The position numbers were made by a program, and so were the translations under genes. From Loktanella sp. S4079 (GTDB lineage: Bacteria > Pseudomonadota > Alphaproteobacteria > Rhodobacterales > Rhodobacteraceae), in assembly GCF_000967725.1 (NCBI RefSeq), contig NZ_JXYE01000002.1, forward strand, positions 992,001 to 1,056,000: a stretch of 64,000 nucleotides of DNA, written 5' to 3'. A model generated the notes under the pieces. That model searched no databases, had not been told where the DNA came from, and was given only the letters and a program-made list of their open reading frames with translations. Shown piece after piece: positions 8,791 to 17,714 of this stretch (position 1 is its first letter; every line of letters starts with the position of its first letter).

Positions 8791-9354
8791 TTAAAAATGA
8801 CCGACGGGGCCTGCTTGGGCCGATGCCTCAAGCAATCCAAAGGTGTACTCCGCCACAGAGCGAAAGCAGATAACCTCAAATGTATCTGCGTCACGCATCC
8901 AAAACGCTGCGGCGACCTGCCCTAGATGGCTACGGCGAAAATCTCCGGGACCAAATACATCAGGATGCAAATCAACCGGTGCGAGCTTCGCGATCACGTC
9001 ACGTGCATAGCTACCTTCGACCAAAATGAGCGCCCGCGCGTCCGAGACATTCTCGGCCAGGAAGTGCTTTTTCTTGAGGTTCTTATTGATCAGCTCAAGC
9101 GCTGCTTCCACCTCGGCATAGGGCACAAGGATGAGCATTTCGTCAGGGGACATCCAGCAAAGCCCCTTGTCGCCAACGCAATTCGCATGCCCCGGCATCG
9201 GAAAATCAACACCAGACAAACCTGTGCATACCGATTTGACCTTACTATCAGCAAGATCCGCGCGCAGGGTGATCATCCCGCGCAGACCGTCTTCGCGAAT
9301 AGTGACTTCGCCCGGGGCCACTTTGCCGTTCAATGCGCTCACTGCATTAGACAT
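8791..9354 (-). CDS. soxG: Sarcosine oxidase gamma subunit
   Basis: A 187-residue subunit of heterotetrameric sarcosine oxidase, which oxidises sarcosine to glycine with H2O2 and 5,10-methylene-tetrahydrofolate as products. The gamma chain resembles the GcvT/YgfZ fold and stabilises the complex. Recognisable strings are GMITLRADL, CVGDKGLCWMSPDEMLI and FGPGDFRRSHLGQV. ATG 9354 is used (MSNAVSAL); it overlaps the end of soxA by 8 bp, with AAGGGG upstream. It is the last gene of the operon. Confidence 0.9.
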   Translation of the reverse strand: MSNAVSALNGKVAPGEVTIREDGLRGMITLRADLADSKVKSVCTGLSGVDFPMPGHANCVGDKGLCWMSPDEMLILVPYAEVEAALELINKNLKKKHFLAENVSDARALILVEGSYARDVIAKLAPVDLHPDVFGPGDFRRSHLGQVAAAFWMRDADTFEVICFRSVAEYTFGLLEASAQAGPVGHF

Positions 9355-12300
9355 CCTGCTTTTCCCCTTCTTTGTCGTAGAACACCGGATCAACGATTTT
9401 TGCGGCGATTGTTGTGCCATCGACCTTGTTGAATTCGATTACCTCGCCCATGCGATCAGGGCCCTTATGGACCAATCCCATTGCAATGCCTTTATCAAGC
9501 GTGGGTGAATAATAGGTCGAGGTCACGCGCCCTTGGGTATTGCCCTGACCATTGTCATTCGTGCCATCGGCAATCGCATAGGCCCCGTCGGGCAAGACCG
9601 ACCCATCGAGCGTTTCAAGGCCAACCAGTTTCCACCGATTTGGGTCCGCCATATGGCTGCGCGTATGCGCGCGCTTGCCAATGTAGTCTTCTTTCTTTTT
9701 GGATAGCGCCCATTGCAGGTTCAAATCCTGTGGGATCACCGTCCCATCAGTTTCATCCCCAATCATGATAAAGCCCTTTTCGGCCCGCATTATGTGCAAC
9801 GCCTCAGTGCCATAGGGCATCACGCCATATTCCTCACCAGCCTCTAGCAATGCGTCCCAGAACGCCGCACCTTGACCGGCAGGCACTGCAACCTCGTAAG
9901 ATAATTCGCCCGAGAAACTGATCCGGAAAACCCGTGCGTCAAATGCGCCGATCTTGCCGGCCTTCCATTGCATGAATGGTAGCGCCTCTGCTGACAGGTC
10001 CATATCGCCACCCAGCTTGCGCAGTAGTTTGCGTGCCTTGGGACCCACAACAGCGATCTGCGCATATTGCTCGGTCACATTGGCCACATAGACCTGCATG
10101 TCCCACCATTCGCACTGAAGCCAGTCTTCCATATGGGCGTGTATGCGTTCTGCGCCGCCAGTCGTCGTGTGGCAGAGCCACGTGTTGTCGTCCATCCGCA
10201 CGACCACACCGTCATCCATTAAGAACCCATTTTCCGAGCACATCAGCCCATAGCGACATTTCCCGACGGGTAGCGTGGACATCATGTTTGTATACATCAG
10301 GTCCAAGAATTTGCCCGCATCTGGACCTTTGACGACCAGTTTACCCAAAGTGGATGCGTCAAGCAGGCCGACATTCTCGCGGGCGTTTCTGACCTCGCGG
10401 TTTACAGCATCATGGACCGTTTCACCGCCACGGACATAGGCGTAGGGCCTACGCCATTGTCCGACAGGTTCATTATCGGCCCCGTTCGCGTTGGCCCAAT
10501 CCGAGACGGGCGTTTTGCGAATTGGCTGGAATAATGCATCGCGTGCGACACCGGTAATCGCGCCCATCGAAATCGGCGTATAAGGCGGGCGGAATGTTGT
10601 CGTTCCAACGTTCGGAATTTCATCATTCAAAGACTGAGACAAGATCGCAAGACCGTTGATATTGCTTAACTTTCCTTGATCAGTCGCCATACCCAAAGTG
10701 GTGTAACGTTTGGCGTGTTCGACGCTTTCAAAACCTTCGCGCGCAGCGAGCTGTACATCCGAAACTTTGACGTCATTCTGGAAATCCAACCACGCTTTGG
10801 AGCGCAGCGCATGTTTCGCCCCCTGCGGCATCAACCAGACCGAAGAAATCGGTCCCTCTTCGGCATCTTCGCCAATCGGTGCCTGACCGCCACGTTTGAC
10901 ATGACCAGCAGCTTTGGCAGCGGAACGGCCAGCGGCCCAACCATCGGCCACGACCTCTGCCGTGAACAAATGGCCATTCGCCACACCCGCCGTCGCGACA
11001 AATGCCGCGCCATCGGCGCCAAGCGGCGGGTTTTCGTGATCGGGTCGGAACATGACCTGCTCAGCATCCCAAACCAGCTTGCCACCACAGTGTGACCACA
11101 GATGCACAACTGGGGACCAACCGCCAGACATCGCAACGCAATCGCATTCGATCTCTTCGAGAACGGCACCCTCTCCTGCTTGGGCGCAGATCCCGACCGA
11201 TTTCACGCGCTTGCCGCCCTTGACCTTGGCAATGCCCTTGCCAAATTCAATGCGAATATCAAGCGCGCGCGCGGCATCAATCAATGGGCCTTGGGCTGTC
11301 GGGCGTGCATCAATGATTGCAGGAATATCAAGTCCCGCCTGCTTTAACGTAATCGCTGTGCGGTAGGCATCGTCATTGTTGGTCACAACAACTGTGCGAT
11401 CCCCCAACGATACCCCGTAGTTTACCGCATAATCACGGACCGCCGCGCTTAGAACGACACCGGGAATATCGTTACCAGCAAAGGAAAGCGGGCGTTCAAT
11501 CGCGCCTGTCGCGGTGACAACTTGTTTGGCACGGACGCGCCACAGGCGATGACGCGGGCCTTCATCCTTTGGCGCGTGATCAGTAAGCCGTTCATAGGCC
11601 AAGACATAGCCATGGTCATAGACACCCGCCCCCATGCAGCGCAGTCGAAGGTCGACATTCTGCATATTTTCAAGTGCTTGAATGGTGTTATTCACCCATT
11701 CTTCGGCAGCTATGCCATCAATTGTGGGCGTATCGACCATCGCACGTCCACCCCAAGAATTGCCTTGCTCGATCAGCAAAACGCGGGCACCGCGTTCACC
11801 TGCTGCCTGCGCGGCAGCAAGACCCGCAATGCCGCCGCCAACGACCAGCACATCGACATGGGCGTGGTAGTGTTCGTAGGTACTGGTGTCGCGATCTTTC
11901 GGTGCTTTGCCCAATCCAGCGGACTGGCGGATAAATGGCTCGTAAACATGTTTCCAAAACGCACGAGGATACATGAACATCTTGTAGTAAAAGCCAGCAG
12001 GCAAAAAGCGCGAGAACGCGGTGTTGATCGCGCCCACATCGAACTCAAGGCTGGGCCAGTGATTTTGCGAAGTCGCAGTTAGCCCGTCGAAAATCTCGGT
12101 CGTTGTGGCACGTTGGTTCGGCTCAAACTGCCCCCCTTCGCCAAGGTTGACAAGCGCATTGGGTTCTTCTGCGCCAGCCCCTACAACCCCACGCGGACGG
12201 TGATATTTGAAAGACCGCCCCATAAGCATCTGGTCATTTGCCAAAAGCGCAGAGGCAAGCGTATCGCCCTCAAAGCCGCTCAGGTTCTTGCCATTAAAGC

Positions 12301-12361
12301 GAAATGATACGGCTCTGCTTTTGTTGATTAAACGGCCCTTACCGGCGAGACGGGTGCTCAT
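9347..12361 (-). CDS. soxA: Sarcosine oxidase alpha subunit
   Basis: A 1004-residue protein of the usual length for the heterotetrameric alpha chain. The order of parts is: an N-terminal 2Fe-2S-like (HcnA-type) module with FNGKNLSGFEGDTLASALLA; an NAD-binding Rossmann motif VLVVGGGIAGLAAAQAAG near residues 170-187; the disulfide-oxidoreductase-like middle; and a C-terminal GcvT-like half (NVGLLDASTLGKLVVKGPDAG, then MPYGTEALHIMRAEKGF) that binds tetrahydrofolate and transfers the one-carbon unit. It overlaps soxD upstream by 4 bp (ATGA) and soxG downstream by 8 bp, so coupled translation is likely. Cytosolic enzyme of glycine betaine/sarcosine catabolism. Confidence 0.95.
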   Translation of the reverse strand: MSTRLAGKGRLINKSRAVSFRFNGKNLSGFEGDTLASALLANDQMLMGRSFKYHRPRGVVGAGAEEPNALVNLGEGGQFEPNQRATTTEIFDGLTATSQNHWPSLEFDVGAINTAFSRFLPAGFYYKMFMYPRAFWKHVYEPFIRQSAGLGKAPKDRDTSTYEHYHAHVDVLVVGGGIAGLAAAQAAGERGARVLLIEQGNSWGGRAMVDTPTIDGIAAEEWVNNTIQALENMQNVDLRLRCMGAGVYDHGYVLAYERLTDHAPKDEGPRHRLWRVRAKQVVTATGAIERPLSFAGNDIPGVVLSAAVRDYAVNYGVSLGDRTVVVTNNDDAYRTAITLKQAGLDIPAIIDARPTAQGPLIDAARALDIRIEFGKGIAKVKGGKRVKSVGICAQAGEGAVLEEIECDCVAMSGGWSPVVHLWSHCGGKLVWDAEQVMFRPDHENPPLGADGAAFVATAGVANGHLFTAEVVADGWAAGRSAAKAAGHVKRGGQAPIGEDAEEGPISSVWLMPQGAKHALRSKAWLDFQNDVKVSDVQLAAREGFESVEHAKRYTTLGMATDQGKLSNINGLAILSQSLNDEIPNVGTTTFRPPYTPISMGAITGVARDALFQPIRKTPVSDWANANGADNEPVGQWRRPYAYVRGGETVHDAVNREVRNARENVGLLDASTLGKLVVKGPDAGKFLDLMYTNMMSTLPVGKCRYGLMCSENGFLMDDGVVVRMDDNTWLCHTTTGGAERIHAHMEDWLQCEWWDMQVYVANVTEQYAQIAVVGPKARKLLRKLGGDMDLSAEALPFMQWKAGKIGAFDARVFRISFSGELSYEVAVPAGQGAAFWDALLEAGEEYGVMPYGTEALHIMRAEKGFIMIGDETDGTVIPQDLNLQWALSKKKEDYIGKRAHTRSHMADPNRWKLVGLETLDGSVLPDGAYAIADGTNDNGQGNTQGRVTSTYYSPTLDKGIAMGLVHKGPDRMGEVIEFNKVDGTTIAAKIVDPVFYDKEGEKQDV

Positions 12362-12687
12362 TCTTTATCTCCCCACGACCAACCGGGACGCGCGTCCGCG
12401 ATTTTGTCTTTGATATCTTGTGGTGGTTCCAGCGTCTGGGCTGGATATGTGCCGAACACCTGAAGCGTGGCGGTACACCGCGCAGCGTGGAACCATTTCC
12501 CGCAGCCATAGACGTGGCGCCAACGTTCAAAGTGCACACCTTTTGGGTTTGCGCGCAAAAACAGGTAATCTTCAAAATCTTCGTCCGATGACCCCGGCCC
12601 TTCGCGCTTTAGGTGCGCTTGGCCGCCTGCGTGCAAGTCTGTTTCATCGGCGTCAACGCCGCAATATGGGCAATGCAAGATCAGCAT
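12358..12687 (-). CDS. soxD: Sarcosine oxidase delta subunit
   Basis: A 109-residue zinc-binding subunit. MLILHCPYCGVDADE at the start and HVYGCGKWFHAARC near residues 60-73 give the cysteine and histidine ligands typical of SoxD. AAGGTGA stands 7 bases before ATG 12687, so the longer upstream reading is rejected. The stop overlaps the soxA start by 4 bp. The subunit has a structural role in the heterotetramer. Confidence 0.93.
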   Translation of the reverse strand: MLILHCPYCGVDADETDLHAGGQAHLKREGPGSSDEDFEDYLFLRANPKGVHFERWRHVYGCGKWFHAARCTATLQVFGTYPAQTLEPPQDIKDKIADARPGWSWGDKE

Positions 12688-12783
12688 GGGGTCACCTTTG
12701 GGTTCGTCTGTGACAACGCGCAAAAGGCGAACACACGCATGTGCCCGCCTTTCACGACTTGGGAAGAAGTATGAGAGGAGTAG

Positions 12784-12996
12784 TTAGAAAGTGCCTGCCT
12801 CAGAAGAGACAGGCGCGCCGTCAAGCGTAGACACTGAGATAGGCACCAATGGTGCAGGACCGTGGGGAGCGGCCTGCGCAGAGGCTTGTCCCATCGCAAA
12901 TATGACGGCAAGGATCGCAGCAAATGCAACACCAACCCCGAAGAAGAAGGAGACCCCGCTTCGGTTCCGTTGAGGCTTTTTCGTGAAATCAAGCAT
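12784..12996 (-). CDS. Small single-pass membrane or secreted protein inside the sox operon
   Basis: A 70-residue ORF between soxB and soxD on the same strand. A textbook AGGAGA lies 8 bases before ATG 12996, which is strong support for translation. A basic N-terminus (residues 1-13, several Lys and Arg) is followed by a hydrophobic segment at about 14-36 (SFFFGVGVAFAAILAVIFAM) and a possible signal-peptidase site ASAQA near residue 41. A short Pro-rich tail remains. No family is recognised. It may be exported or anchored. It could assist sarcosine uptake or enzyme location; that is inference from position alone. Confidence 0.65.
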   Translation of the reverse strand: MLDFTKKPQRNRSGVSFFFGVGVAFAAILAVIFAMGQASAQAAPHGPAPLVPISVSTLDGAPVSSEAGTF

Positions 12997-13198
12997 GTCG
13001 CATCTCCTTGCTGTGATGCGTCTACTTTGCTGATCCCACAAGCCAATGGAAGATAAGCGAAATTCCCCGCAGGGATTTGGCTATTCACAGCCGAATCCGC
13101 AACCTCAGGTAGGCCGAAAGCCGCCACCGCGCTCGGCCCGGCGGTCACGATTTCGCTATGATGCTGTCCAACAGAACAGATATCACCCTTGTGTTTCA

Positions 13199-14443
13199 TC
13201 AGTGCGCCACCCCTGCGGCGACGCTTTCGTCGATGAATTTCCCCTCACGGAAACGGTACATGCTGAATTCATCGGTCAATGGAGACTGGCCCTTGGCCAT
13301 CAGCTCTGCCATCGCCCAACCAGAACCGGGGATCGCTTTGAACCCGCCAGTCCCCCAACCGCAGTTCACAAAGACGCCCTCAACAGGTGTCTTGGACAGA
13401 ATCGGCGAACGGTCCCCCGTCACATCGACAATACCGCCCCATTGGCGGAGCATCTTGAGCCGCGAAATCATCGGGAATGTCTCAACCAGGGCACGCACGG
13501 TTTCCTCAATGTGGTGGAACGACCCGCGCTGCGTATAGTTATTAAATCCGTCGGTGCCGCCACCGATGACCATCTCGCCCTTATCAGATTGTGACATGTA
13601 GCCATGCACGGTGTTGGCCATGACAACCACATCCATACAAGGTTTAATCGGCTCAGAAACCAAGGCCTGAAGTGCAACCGATTCAATCGGCAACCGGAAA
13701 CCTGCCTTTTGCGCCAGCACGCTTGCGTGACCCGCCACGACCATCCCGAGCTTATCGCAATCAATCGGCCCCTTACTGGTGTCAACGCCGACAACTTTGC
13801 CGTTTTCTTGGCGGACACCTGTGACCTCGCATTTTTGGATCACATCCATACCCATATCGGAACAGGCACGCGCGTAGCCCCATGCAACGGCGTCATGCCG
13901 CGCCGTGCCGCCGCGTTCTTGGTACAGCCCACCCAGAACGGGATAGCGCGGACCGTCGATATTCATAATGGGGCACAGCTCTTTGACGCGCTGTGGACCG
14001 ATCCATTCTGTTTTCACCCCCTGCAAGGCATTCGCCTGTGCAGTGCGCTGATATCCACGTATCTCATGCTGCGTTTGGGCAAGCATAATCACACCACGTG
14101 GGCTGAACATGACGTTGTAGTTCAAGTCCTGCGACATCGTTTCGTAGAGACTACGCGCCTTTTCATAGATCGCGGCCGAAGGATCTTGCAGATAATTGGA
14201 ACGAATAATCGTTGTGTTACGCCCGGTGTTCCCGCCGCCTAACCAACCTTTTTCCAAGATCGCGACATTGGTGATCCCAAAATTCTTACCAAGGTAATAG
14301 GCCGTCGCCAGACCGTGCCCACCTGCACCGACGATAATCACATCGTATTTCATTTTGGGTTCGCGCTTGGCCCAGGCCCGGTCCCAACCGGTGTGCTGGC
14401 GCATAGCTTCGCGGGCGATGGCAAAGGCGGAATAACGTTTCAT
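13199..14443 (-). CDS. soxB: Sarcosine oxidase beta subunit
   Basis: A 414-residue flavoprotein and first gene of the sox operon. The FAD-binding dinucleotide fold is YDVIIVGAGGHGLATAYYLG at residues 33-52, followed by GNTGRNTTIIRSNYL. The histidine of TARHDAVAWGYAR at about residue 183 falls where heterotetrameric enzymes carry covalent FMN. The MKRYSAFAIAREAMRQHTGW start is standard for the family, so ATG 14443 is secure. Downstream, 202 bp separate it from the small membrane ORF. The upstream 203-bp divergent region (14444-14646) must hold the promoters of both this operon and ccmI; no convincing -35/-10 pair was picked out. Confidence 0.95.
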   Translation of the reverse strand: MKRYSAFAIAREAMRQHTGWDRAWAKREPKMKYDVIIVGAGGHGLATAYYLGKNFGITNVAILEKGWLGGGNTGRNTTIIRSNYLQDPSAAIYEKARSLYETMSQDLNYNVMFSPRGVIMLAQTQHEIRGYQRTAQANALQGVKTEWIGPQRVKELCPIMNIDGPRYPVLGGLYQERGGTARHDAVAWGYARACSDMGMDVIQKCEVTGVRQENGKVVGVDTSKGPIDCDKLGMVVAGHASVLAQKAGFRLPIESVALQALVSEPIKPCMDVVVMANTVHGYMSQSDKGEMVIGGGTDGFNNYTQRGSFHHIEETVRALVETFPMISRLKMLRQWGGIVDVTGDRSPILSKTPVEGVFVNCGWGTGGFKAIPGSGWAMAELMAKGQSPLTDEFSMYRFREGKFIDESVAAGVAH

Positions 14444-14646
14444 GCGATCATCGATTCCCTATAGTTCTTGGCAGGTCTGCTGCATCCTATCTGGACGCTT
14501 CGCCGTGCCAAGTGGATACTGTCTGCGGCGTCTGGCCGACAATTTACGACATAGGGCATTTTGACCGCAATGCCACGTCGTCGCATCCCCCTTTCCAGTC
14601 GAGGTTCTGGCAGGTATGTCATCTGCACTCTGATAGGTGGGACCTT

Positions 14647-15843
14647 ATGCTCTTTTGGCTGATATGCGCTGTTTTGACGCTTGGCGTTGCGGGAATTCTG
14701 GCCGCCCCCATGATGCGTTCGCATCAAGATAGCGGCGACAATCCGGATATTGCGGTCTACAAGGCACAGCTAGACGAGATCGCGCGCGACCTCGAACGGG
14801 GTGTTCTGCCTGAACAAGAGGCGGAACGCGCACGCGCAGAAATCGCGCGTCGCCTGATCGCCGCGAACAAAAGCGTTTCTGAAAGCCGGACCTCAAACGG
14901 GATTAAACCAGCTTTCGCCTACGGCATTGTGGCGATTATGGGCATTGCTGCATTTGGGCTATATTGGAGTATCGGCGCCCCTGGCTACGGCGACCTGCCA
15001 CTGAATGCTCGGCTTAGCGCGAGCGATGCGATGCGCGAAAACCGCCCCTCACAATCCGAACTCGAGGCAGCAGCGCCTGCGCCCGCCCCAGTTGAGGCAC
15101 CACAAGAATATTTAGATGCGATTGCGCAGCTCCGCATCATTGCCCCGACACGCCCCGATGACCCAGAAGCATGGTCGCGCCTCGCGTTTCACGAGGCTGA
15201 ACTGCGCCAATATGCAGCCGCCGCACGCGCCCAAGAACAGCTCATCGAAATCTTAGGACAATCCGCAACCCTCGCCGACCAAGAACGGCTCGTTGATCTG
15301 CAAGTCGCTGCTGCCAATGGATTTATTTCACCCCAAGCCGAAGAGGTAATCCGTCGAATTTTGGGCCAAGACGAGAACAATGTGGCGGGCCGCTATTATT
15401 TAGGTGCCCTGTACAACCAAACGGATCGCCCGGATTTGGCCTATCGGCTTTGGCGTGACATCGCCGAGAATGGTGATCCTCAGAATTTCCATGTTGCCTC
15501 GGCCCGTGGACAAATCGAAGACGCGGCATATCGCGCTGGCATCGATTATGTGCTGTCTGAAATTCGCGGCCCGTCCCTTGCGGATATCGAAAACGCCCAA
15601 GAGCTGACGGAAGATGAGCGACAGGAGATGATCCAAGGGATGGTTACCCGCCTATCGGACCGGCTCGCAAGCGAAGGCGGCCCCGTCACCGATTGGGTCC
15701 GTTTGATCCGGGCCTATGCCGTGCTAGGCGACACCCAATCTGCCCGCGGTATTTTGGCCGAGGCGCGGGATCTGTTTGGGGCAAACGCAAGTGCCGTTGA
15801 ACTGCTGGACGATACCGCGAACGCGTTAGGATTTGACCAATGA
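14647..15843 (+). CDS. ccmI: Cytochrome c biogenesis protein CcmI
   Basis: A 398-residue membrane protein of the c-type cytochrome maturation (Ccm system I) pathway, which holds apocytochrome c for haem ligation. It begins with MLFWLICAVLTLGVAGILAAPM, a first transmembrane helix. A cytoplasmic leucine-zipper-like stretch follows (VYKAQLDEIARDLERGVL), then a second helix near residues 95-115 and a periplasmic TPR region from about 150 to the end. AGGTGG precedes ATG 14647; a longer upstream reading of 45 codons does not resemble the family. The stop overlaps ruvX by 4 bp. Confidence 0.9.
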   Translation: MLFWLICAVLTLGVAGILAAPMMRSHQDSGDNPDIAVYKAQLDEIARDLERGVLPEQEAERARAEIARRLIAANKSVSESRTSNGIKPAFAYGIVAIMGIAAFGLYWSIGAPGYGDLPLNARLSASDAMRENRPSQSELEAAAPAPAPVEAPQEYLDAIAQLRIIAPTRPDDPEAWSRLAFHEAELRQYAAAARAQEQLIEILGQSATLADQERLVDLQVAAANGFISPQAEEVIRRILGQDENNVAGRYYLGALYNQTDRPDLAYRLWRDIAENGDPQNFHVASARGQIEDAAYRAGIDYVLSEIRGPSLADIENAQELTEDERQEMIQGMVTRLSDRLASEGGPVTDWVRLIRAYAVLGDTQSARGILAEARDLFGANASAVELLDDTANALGFDQ

Positions 15844-16316
15844 TACTTGAAACCCCCGAAGAATTCGTCGCTGCGATCCCGAATTTCGGTGCGCTCGCCG
15901 GGCTTGATCTGGGTACAGCCACGATTGGCGTTGCAATTTCCGATGTTATGCGCGGTGTTGCCACGCCGCTTGAAACCATCAAACGCAAGAAATTTGGCGT
16001 GGATGCTGCGAAGCTACTTGAGATCACAACAGCGCGTGACGTCAAAGGAATTGTGCTGGGGCTACCCATGAATATGGACGGCACCGAAGGACCGCGCTGT
16101 CAGGCGACCCGCGCCTTTGCACGCAACCTAGAAAAATTGACCCCGCTGCCTATCACGTTCTGGGACGAGCGCCTGTCTACCGTCGCCGCCGAGCGCGCCC
16201 TGCTGGAGGCAGATACATCGCGCAAACGCCGAAGCGAGGTGATTGACCATGTGGCGGCGGGCTATATCTTGCAGGGGCTGCTAGACCGGCTTGGCCATCT
16301 TAGGACCGCAACGTGA
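15840..16316 (+). CDS. ruvX: Putative Holliday junction resolvase RuvX/YqgF
   Basis: A 158-residue RNase H-like nuclease. The catalytic aspartate lies in LDLGTATIGVAISD (near residue 23), with supporting strings GIVLGLPMNMDG, FWDERLSTVAAERAL and the closing acidic IDHVAAGYILQGLLD. Members process 16S rRNA 5' ends or are annotated as resolvases. The N-terminus is about 15 residues longer than E. coli YqgF, common in this lineage. It overlaps ccmI upstream (ATGA) and the DUF1289 gene downstream, making a three-gene coupled operon. Confidence 0.9.
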   Translation: MILETPEEFVAAIPNFGALAGLDLGTATIGVAISDVMRGVATPLETIKRKKFGVDAAKLLEITTARDVKGIVLGLPMNMDGTEGPRCQATRAFARNLEKLTPLPITFWDERLSTVAAERALLEADTSRKRRSEVIDHVAAGYILQGLLDRLGHLRTAT

Positions 16317-16561
16317 GCAATTCTGACAACACAGACGACATCTGGGCGCGGAACGAAATCGAAAGCCCCTGTGTCAAAATCTGTGTCATTCATCCGCAAA
16401 GCAGGCTGTGCACGGGTTGCCTGCGCACGATCGACGAAATCGGAGCATGGTCATCGCTGTCTGCTGAGGCACGTCGCGACATCATCGCGCAACTCCCCGG
16501 TCGTCAAAGCCAAATCAGCAAACGCCGCGGCGGACGCGCTGCCCGGTTGCAGCGTGACTAG
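16313..16561 (+). CDS. DUF1289 cysteine-motif small protein
   Basis: An 82-residue protein starting at GTG 16313, which overlaps the ruvX stop. It carries the DUF1289 pattern: SPCVKICVIHPQSRLCTGCLRTIDEIGAW, four cysteines in CxxxC and CxxC spacing followed by RTxxEIxxW (shown as separate motifs at about residues 18-46). Such cysteines suggest metal or Fe-S binding, but the function is unknown. A basic Arg-rich tail (QSQISKRRGGRAARLQRD) could contact nucleic acid. It is convergent with the ABC ATPase gene, overlapping by 4 bp. Confidence 0.85.
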   Translation: MSNSDNTDDIWARNEIESPCVKICVIHPQSRLCTGCLRTIDEIGAWSSLSAEARRDIIAQLPGRQSQISKRRGGRAARLQRD

Positions 16562-17643
16562 TCACCCAGCTGCTGACGCGGAAAGACAAAGCATCGGTCA
16601 CGCCGGAACATAAGCCACAGCGCGGTGCCGGATTTGGGCAGAAATACCGATGGGACCGTGGCTTTTAAGACGGACCCGTCGTGCTCCATCTTGAATTCGA
16701 TCAAACTAGAGGCTCCAACAAAACGCGCCCGGATCACTGTTGCCTTTGCAGGTGTTCCATCTTCTGCGGTTGGATGCGGCCCGACGCCGCCGCGGTCAAA
16801 GTCGATTTTTAGATGCTGTGGGCGGATCACAATATCCACATCAGTTCCATCTGGCACACCCGGCGCAAGAAAATCACCAAAAGGGGTTTGTGTTAGCGCG
16901 CCTTCAACAGTGCCTGATATCACGTTGATATCGCTGAAAAATGCTGCTGCCTTCCGATCAACAGGCGCATTGTAGATATTGTAGGGTGCGCCCTGCTGAA
17001 CAATCTTACCGTCGCGCAACAGCGCAATCTCATCCGCCATGCGCATCGCCTCACCAGGCTCATGCGTGACAAGCAATACCGCCGTTCCTTCGTCTTTGAG
17101 CACCTCAAGCGTTTCGTCGCGAATGTCATCACGAAGCCGATCATCCAGCCCAGAAAAAGGTTCATCCATCAGCATAATCCGTGGTCGAGGAGCCAGGGCA
17201 CGCGCGAGGGCAACGCGCTGTTGCTCTCCTCCGGATAACTGGTGCGGATACTCGTCAATAAAGCGTAGCATACCGACCTTTTTCAGCAGTTCCTCCACAC
17301 GTGTTCGGGCATCGCGCCCTTTGGGCAAACCAAAGGCGACATTTTCCCCGACGCTCAGGTGCGGAAACAAGGCAAAGTCTTGGAACATCAGACCAATTGA
17401 CCGCCCCTCTGGGGGCACCCGATGTACGGTGTCGCAAATGAGCTGCCCATCGACATGAATGGTGCCGCTGTCTTGCATTTCGACGCCAGCAATAATGCGC
17501 AGTGTCGTCGACTTTCCACAACCCGACGGACCCAATAGGCAGGTCACCTGCCCCGGCATCACTGTCAGGCTCACATCATCCACGACTTGACGGCCGTCAA
17601 ACTTTTTGACGATGTTTTTGATCTCAAGACGGGGGGCTGACAT
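16558..17643 (-). CDS. FbpC-like ABC transporter ATP-binding protein
   Basis: A 361-residue ATPase of the carbohydrate/iron (CUT1/FbpC-like) type. Walker A is GPSGCGKST near residues 39-47, the Q loop MFQDFALFPHLSVGENVAFGL, the signature LSGGEQQRVALARAL, Walker B IMLMDEPFSGLD and the switch THEPGEA. A TOBE-type regulatory domain fills the last 120 residues. Such subunits energise uptake of Fe(III), sulfate, spermidine or sugars. No permease or binding-protein gene is adjacent, so its partners are elsewhere. It stands 71 bp downstream of alkC on the same strand. Confidence 0.85.
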   Translation of the reverse strand: MSAPRLEIKNIVKKFDGRQVVDDVSLTVMPGQVTCLLGPSGCGKSTTLRIIAGVEMQDSGTIHVDGQLICDTVHRVPPEGRSIGLMFQDFALFPHLSVGENVAFGLPKGRDARTRVEELLKKVGMLRFIDEYPHQLSGGEQQRVALARALAPRPRIMLMDEPFSGLDDRLRDDIRDETLEVLKDEGTAVLLVTHEPGEAMRMADEIALLRDGKIVQQGAPYNIYNAPVDRKAAAFFSDINVISGTVEGALTQTPFGDFLAPGVPDGTDVDIVIRPQHLKIDFDRGGVGPHPTAEDGTPAKATVIRARFVGASSLIEFKMEHDGSVLKATVPSVFLPKSGTALWLMFRRDRCFVFPRQQLGD

Positions 17644-17714
17644 GCGTGGGTTTTATCCCTGACTGAAACGATTGGTTTTCCAGCACCTAGCAAGCAAAGC
17701 CATGCAGAGCAAGC

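Noticed and set aside
9719-9739. Short tRNA T-loop-like string GGTTCAAATCCTGTGGGATC
   Set aside because: It lies in frame within soxA, and no cloverleaf arms or acceptor stem are found around it.
12681-13199. 172-codon minus-strand ORF beginning in the soxB stop codon
   Set aside because: It overlaps soxD and the 70-codon ORF in another frame; the smaller ORF has a far better ribosome site and membrane character, and the long product looks like random Ser/Ala/Leu sequence.
14444-14646. Possible promoter TTGGCA-16-TAGGAT for soxB in the divergent region
   Set aside because: Match and spacing are too weak to call; noted only in the soxB entry.
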